Positions 60,294 through 64,000 of a stretch of 64,000 bases of DNA are shown piece after piece (positions within the stretch are counted from its first letter, which is position 1; every line of letters starts with the position of its first letter). Both the position numbers and the translations under genes were made by a program. Origin of the DNA: Gnetum montanum (taxonomy: Eukaryota; Streptophyta; Gnetopsida; Gnetales; Gnetaceae); contig MNCI01005813.1 of NCBI GenBank assembly GCA_015680685.1, positions 132,373-196,372 of the forward strand. Reading direction: 5' to 3'. The notes under the pieces were generated by a model that worked only from the letters and a program-made list of their open reading frames with translations, did not search any database and had not been told where the DNA came from.

Positions 60294-60818
60294 AAAGGAG
60301 TATTTATAAGGCTATGGTTAGCCCAAAATGCAAATCATGGCTACTATGCTTGTCTCATGTTACATGCAAGACATAGGACACTGTCTATTGCACTCGTCCC
60401 ATGTTACATGTGGAACACAGGACACTGCCTAATGCACCCGTCCCATGTTACGTGTGGGACATGGAACGTTGGTTGCTACTATCTACTGCACTCATCCCAT
60501 GTTACACATGGGACATGGAACACTGTCTATTGCATGACACAGGGTGCTACACTACGTAGCGTAATAGGGTGCTACATTGCACTACACTACATAGCGTAAT
60601 AGTGCACTACGCTACAAAGCGTAATAGGGTGATACGCTATGCAGTGTAACAGTGTGCAGAAAGTGCCATCATTTTGACCCTTAAAAAAATTTTGAAAATT
60701 TGGCAGTTGGAGCTTACTACACTCAACACTTGGAAAAATATGGACAAAGTGCCACCATTCTGACACTTAGCCATATTTGTAGTCGTGATGCCAAGACTCG
60801 AAATTTTGTGGTGTTTGA
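60294..60818 (-). repeat. Element F LTR3, second part (U3 side)
   Basis: This is the rest of LTR3, with repeats of TCCCATGTTACGTGTGGGA-type sequence (60390-60520) and ATAGCGTAATAG arrays (60540-60650) as in LTR2. It ends GTGTTTGA where LTR2 ends GATGTTTCA, so the terminal CA is altered. No polypurine tract follows; F2 sequence begins at once. The plus frame at 60357-60599 comes from the repeats. Confidence 0.82.
60301..60308 (-). promoter_or_regulatory. TATA box of F LTR3, separated from its start site by G
   Basis: The minus strand reads TATAAATA. Element G lies 7 bp further on in the direction of transcription, so the former start-site region (53892 and lower) is now 6.4 kb away. Confidence 0.6.
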
Positions 60819-61869
60819 ACCACCTCTAAGGCTTAGTCCTACAAACACAACTCCAATAAGATAAGAAAACCAAAAAAACATGAAATGCAAGTGCAAATGC
60901 AAAATGTGAAAATGCTACAAGTGTTGGATGCAAAGATGCTACAAATGTGTCAAATGTTGTGCTAGTTGCAAGTGCACAGGAAGCTAGTGAAAATGCTAGG
61001 GTGATGATGCTGCAAGTCCTCTGAAGGTCTCACTAATGGCAGATGATATAAAAGATTAGCAGGATGGTGGAAGGAAATGATGCTATGAGTGCCCCAAGTG
61101 TTTCGCCAATGGTAGGTGCTCCAACAGATCAGCAACATGCCAGTTTAAAGTCCTGGCAGATCATGATGTGCTAGTTTATAGTCCTAGTAGACTATTAGGT
61201 GCTAGTTTAACATTGTATTGGATGGTGGATGTTGTGCTAGTTTATTGTCCTGACCCAAGGATGATCTATGCTAGTTTATAGTCATAGTGGACTGCTACAC
61301 TAGTTTATAGTCATAGTAGATTATTTGTTCCAGATTTTTGCATCATGGTAGACGAGTGCTTACCATGCTTTTGTGAGGTATGATGTTGCATGCATAGTCA
61401 TGTTGTGTTCCTATAAGATCCTACAAAAATCAACTAGAAAAACAACATCAAGTGGAACTTATCATAAACAGAGTTAAAATGCACAAATGAAAGGAAAGCA
61501 ATTCACAAAGTGATAGTTTTAGGCCGTTCTTGGCCATAGGCTAGTTTAAGGCCTTTTCAGGCCATGTGTTTTTGTAGTTTTATGTGTTTTTGATGTTTTT
61601 CAAATGTAATGCATAAGCCAAGTGGATGGATGCATAAACAAAGCAAAGCAGTATGTAAACTAGACAAGCAGGTGAAATGTAAATGCATGAAAAAATGAAA
61701 CTCAAGAAAAAACAAAAAATGCATGGCCCATGGAGGTAAGGGGTAAGCAAGTGATTAATTTGTTTTTGGCCAAGGGAAAGTCTTGGTCATGTAGTTGCTT
61801 CCTAACTAGTTATGGATTATGAGGCGTATAAGGCTTAGGATCCTCTAAGAGGCTGCAGGCTTCAACCAC
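60819..61869 (-). other. Element F2 3' non-coding region, polypurine end missing
   Basis: It matches F1 from 48399 to about 49224: ACCTCTAAGG at 60822 versus ACCTCCAAGG at 48399. The 850 bp next to the LTR in F1 (47550-48398), including the polypurine tract, are absent. The GCTAGTTTATAGTC tandem repeat is present at 61140-61330. No RT, RNase H or integrase is seen. Confidence 0.72.
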
Positions 61870-62420
61870 TCATTTGGGTGTGTTAGCCTTAGGCATTGCA
61901 TTGGTTGCTATAGGTGCATCACCAAGAAACTCCACCTCTGAGACTTGATCCATGTCTATGTTGTGGATAGTCAGAGAGGAAGCATTATCACCATGGATGA
62001 TAACTTGACCACCTTTGTGTGGAAGGTGGACTTCTTGGTGGATGGAAGAGGAGACGGTCCATAGTTGAGCTAGCCAAGGCCTGCCCATGATCAAGTTAAA
62101 GCTTGACATCTTCTCTATGATAGTAAAATCTACACTAGTGGGGAATTTCTCTCCTACCATGAAGGCTAAGTTGATTGTACCCTTAACAGTGACATATGAT
62201 CCATTAAAATATTTTCGACACATGGTTTTGGTTGTCTTGATTAAATTTGCTTATCGATGATAGAGCACAGGACTATGTTTGTTGTTGCACCATCATCGAC
62301 ATGCACTCTATGGATTGTGCACTATCCAACATGTATGCTAATAGATAGTGGAGCTATAGTGACCTCCCCTCATTCAAGGTTGATCTTGACTACATCATCA
62401 TGAAATGCTAGAGATGTTGA
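61870..62420 (-). pseudogene. Element F2 protease
   Basis: This is the second copy of the F1 protease. The open part 61870-62223 reads CTINLAFMVGE-like and then FTIIEKMSSFNLIMGRPWLA, with IHQEVHLPHKGGQVIIHGDN near its end. The active-site side (62224-62420) is disturbed: F1's VHVNDGAAMN region is here VHVDDGATTN-like in another frame. It differs from F1 by scattered changes. Confidence 0.75.
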
Positions 62421-64000
62421 ACTCAATTCCTGTGGTGCAGTGGGCAACATCGTTACATAGATGGTGTTCTCATTTGCAGGGATGTCCTTCATAATAGGAA
62501 TGAAGGCCAACATATGGACCAACACTTGGTAGTGAGTAGATGAGGTCATGACCAGGTTGTACAAGCTCAACATTGTGTTCTTTTACTTGAGCATTTGCTT
62601 CACTTGGGTTAGTGTAGCTATGAAGTCCTTGTCATTGGCTGTTGTGTTGACCTTGACTTCCTCCATGCAACTTGAGAGATGGATCTCTCATGAAGGGGAC
62701 TTGCGCTTGGGTTGCTTGGGGGTAGGGGTACCAATGTTCAGTTGTTTCTTTTTGGTTATGGCCTTTGCTTCGGCCATGGGGGTTGCGAGGCACTTTTTCA
62801 TCCTCTTGTATTGCCATTTTGTAGGCCTACATAGGTTGCTAGTGGGATCAACCTTTAAAGGAGTAGAGACTGAGATGTTGCCCACTATTAGGCTTCAAGT
62901 AGGTGAGGGGCCATCATGTTGTGGCACCCTTATGATAAACAATGGTTTAGGAGTTGTTGCATGGCTAACTCGTTGTGGCACCTTGATGAAGAAAGGTTGC
63001 TTAGTGGTGGTTGTTGCTACATAATGCTAGTTTAACATATTAGTGGATGGTTGGTTTGGTTGCTAGTTTAATTTCTTAGTGGATGATTACTATGGGACCT
63101 TAATCACAAAGGGTGTTTTGGGTGCTTGAGGTGACACTTTGATAACAAAGGAAGGCCTCTTGCTTATGAAGGATGAGGGGATCCTTGCCTTGTTAGAAGG
63201 CATGTAGATCACAAAAGGTTTTTGCACAAGTTTAGACTTACCACCTACACTGATGGGGTTTATGACATATGGGACATCATCTGCATTGGATTGGCTCACT
63301 ACGTCGATCACTAGTTGGCCCTGTTCTATCATTCTTTGTAGGTCATCCTGCAAAGCATGATAGTTATTTGTACTATAACCAAAAAGCTGGTGGTAATGAT
63401 GGTATTGGTCTAGTTGGAAATGTTGTGGGATCAAGGGATCATTTGATACTACTGAGGTAGGGTTCCTTAGTAGTTTATAATACCTATCATGTTTTTGATG
63501 GGCAATCTCTAATACATGTTTGTATTAGATTCACCTAGCCTTCAGGAGTTGCTCCAATAGTTTAGAGAGTTCCATTGGTAGTGGTGTATACTTTGAGCAA
63601 GCCTTTCACTCAAAGGTGGGCCTTGGGATGGCCCTACCAATGTAGGTGAGTTGGTACTAGAGTTGGCAGCTTTGTGAACTGGGGCCTTGGGCTACTTAGC
63701 TGTCAGGCATTGGCTGGTTGCTTTTGTGCTTATGGCCACTATTACCATTATTGCATTTTGCTTGTGCACATGTTGGTTTCTATAGGCCATGTAGGCTAGG
63801 TCATTACTAGCTTGCACTACCTCCTCTATGCCTTTTGTTTGGGCAAAGGCTTGGTTAAGGGACTTTAGGGCTAGGTAATATAGTTTAGACTTGATGAAGT
63901 CATTCACTGCACCCTTGAAGATGGCTAGTAGGTGTGTCTCTACTAAGGGTTTATGCATTTCACTCAATGCAGCATTCCAACATTGGAGAAATTTTGGCAT
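62421..64000 (-). pseudogene. Element F2 gag, cut by the window edge
   Basis: This is the second Gag copy. 63090-63434 carries QSNADDVPYVINPISVGGKS followed by the PFVIYMP, SFVIKVS and PFVIKVP repeats. 63692-64000 carries MHKPLVETHLLAIFKGAVND from the capsid-like domain. Between 62548 and 63090 the repeat region is disturbed by a GCTAGTTTAAC insertion-like duplication (63027-63080). The N-terminal part and 5' LTR are beyond the window. Plus frames at 62548-63024 and 63269-63460 and minus frames at 62370-62573, 62632-62817 and 62688-62885 are shadows. Confidence 0.75.

Larger units (their letters stand above)
43813..64000 (-). mobile_element. Element F array: Ty3/gypsy units sharing LTRs
   Basis: This is a tandem arrangement on the minus strand: LTR1 (43813-45321), stub (45322-46257), LTR2 (46258-47549), internal F1 (47550-53180), LTR3 (53181-60818, split by G), internal F2 (60819 to the window edge). 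Each LTR starts TGAC/TGAT and ends TTTCA (TTTGA in LTR3) in plus orientation. F1 and F2 have gag and protease only. With neighbours sharing an LTR, this looks like the product of unequal recombination between copies or template switching, not three separate insertions. The left flank is the tandem repeat ending GTGTG; the right end is outside the window. Confidence 0.8.

Noticed and set aside
62548-63024. Plus-strand ORF of 158 codons
   Set aside because: It is antisense to the F2 gag-protease region.

Overview
The window is plant nuclear DNA made almost entirely of broken, nested long-terminal-repeat (LTR) retrotransposons. I see no intact host gene, tRNA, rRNA or CRISPR array. Every recognisable coding stretch is a decayed Ty3/gypsy gag, protease (PR), reverse transcriptase (RT), RNase H (RH) or integrase (IN) remnant. 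Deep nesting, old decay dominated by transitions and one LTR of about 2.5 kb suggest a large, repeat-rich seed-plant genome. A gymnosperm is plausible, but the species cannot be read from this sequence. One ambiguous base (n, position 2606) points to a draft assembly.

Left block, 1-39750, is one nest. The host is element D (+ strand), whose 5' part lies left of the window. Three elements broke D: E (+, 1-3563, IN end plus a 2.5-kb 3' LTR), A (-, 4697-11621, TSD ATTCT) and C (-, 16239-39664, TSD TAAAG). C landed inside D's 3' LTR, and a fourth element, B (-, 16486-29764), then landed inside C's 3' LTR. A, B, C and D are one Ty3/gypsy family: LTRs run TGATGA...CTCATCA, the primer-binding sites (PBS) look like decayed tRNA-Asp sites of the Athila type, and all share a gag-PR-RT-RH-IN plan and a long 3' non-coding region. 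B and D also carry an extra ORF of about 940 codons between the 3' non-coding region and the 3' LTR. A and C lack it. A has lost RT, RH and IN as well as its protease active site.

Middle, 39751-43812: AT-rich DNA with no gene I can name, then a degenerate tandem repeat with a period near 143 bp.

Right block, 43813-64000, is an array of a second Ty3/gypsy family, F (- strand, Tat/Ogre-like gag-PR), in which neighbouring units share LTRs: LTR1, a 0.94-kb stub, LTR2, internal F1, LTR3, internal F2 (running off the window). F1 and F2 both have gag and PR but no RT, RH or IN. Element G (+, 53893-60293), with a PBS and polypurine tract but no recognisable gag or pol, is inserted in LTR3 just downstream of its TATA box.

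Most noteworthy: the extra 3' ORF with a conserved splice-acceptor-like motif before it; a 3'-region hairpin whose stem changes in a base-pair-preserving way between copies; short palindrome arrays in the U3 region of unrelated LTRs; the shared-LTR array with two reciprocal deletions ending at the same base; and pol-less gag-PR architectures in two families. LTR boundaries and target-site duplications (TSDs) were read directly. Similarity statements are by eye, without alignment software.
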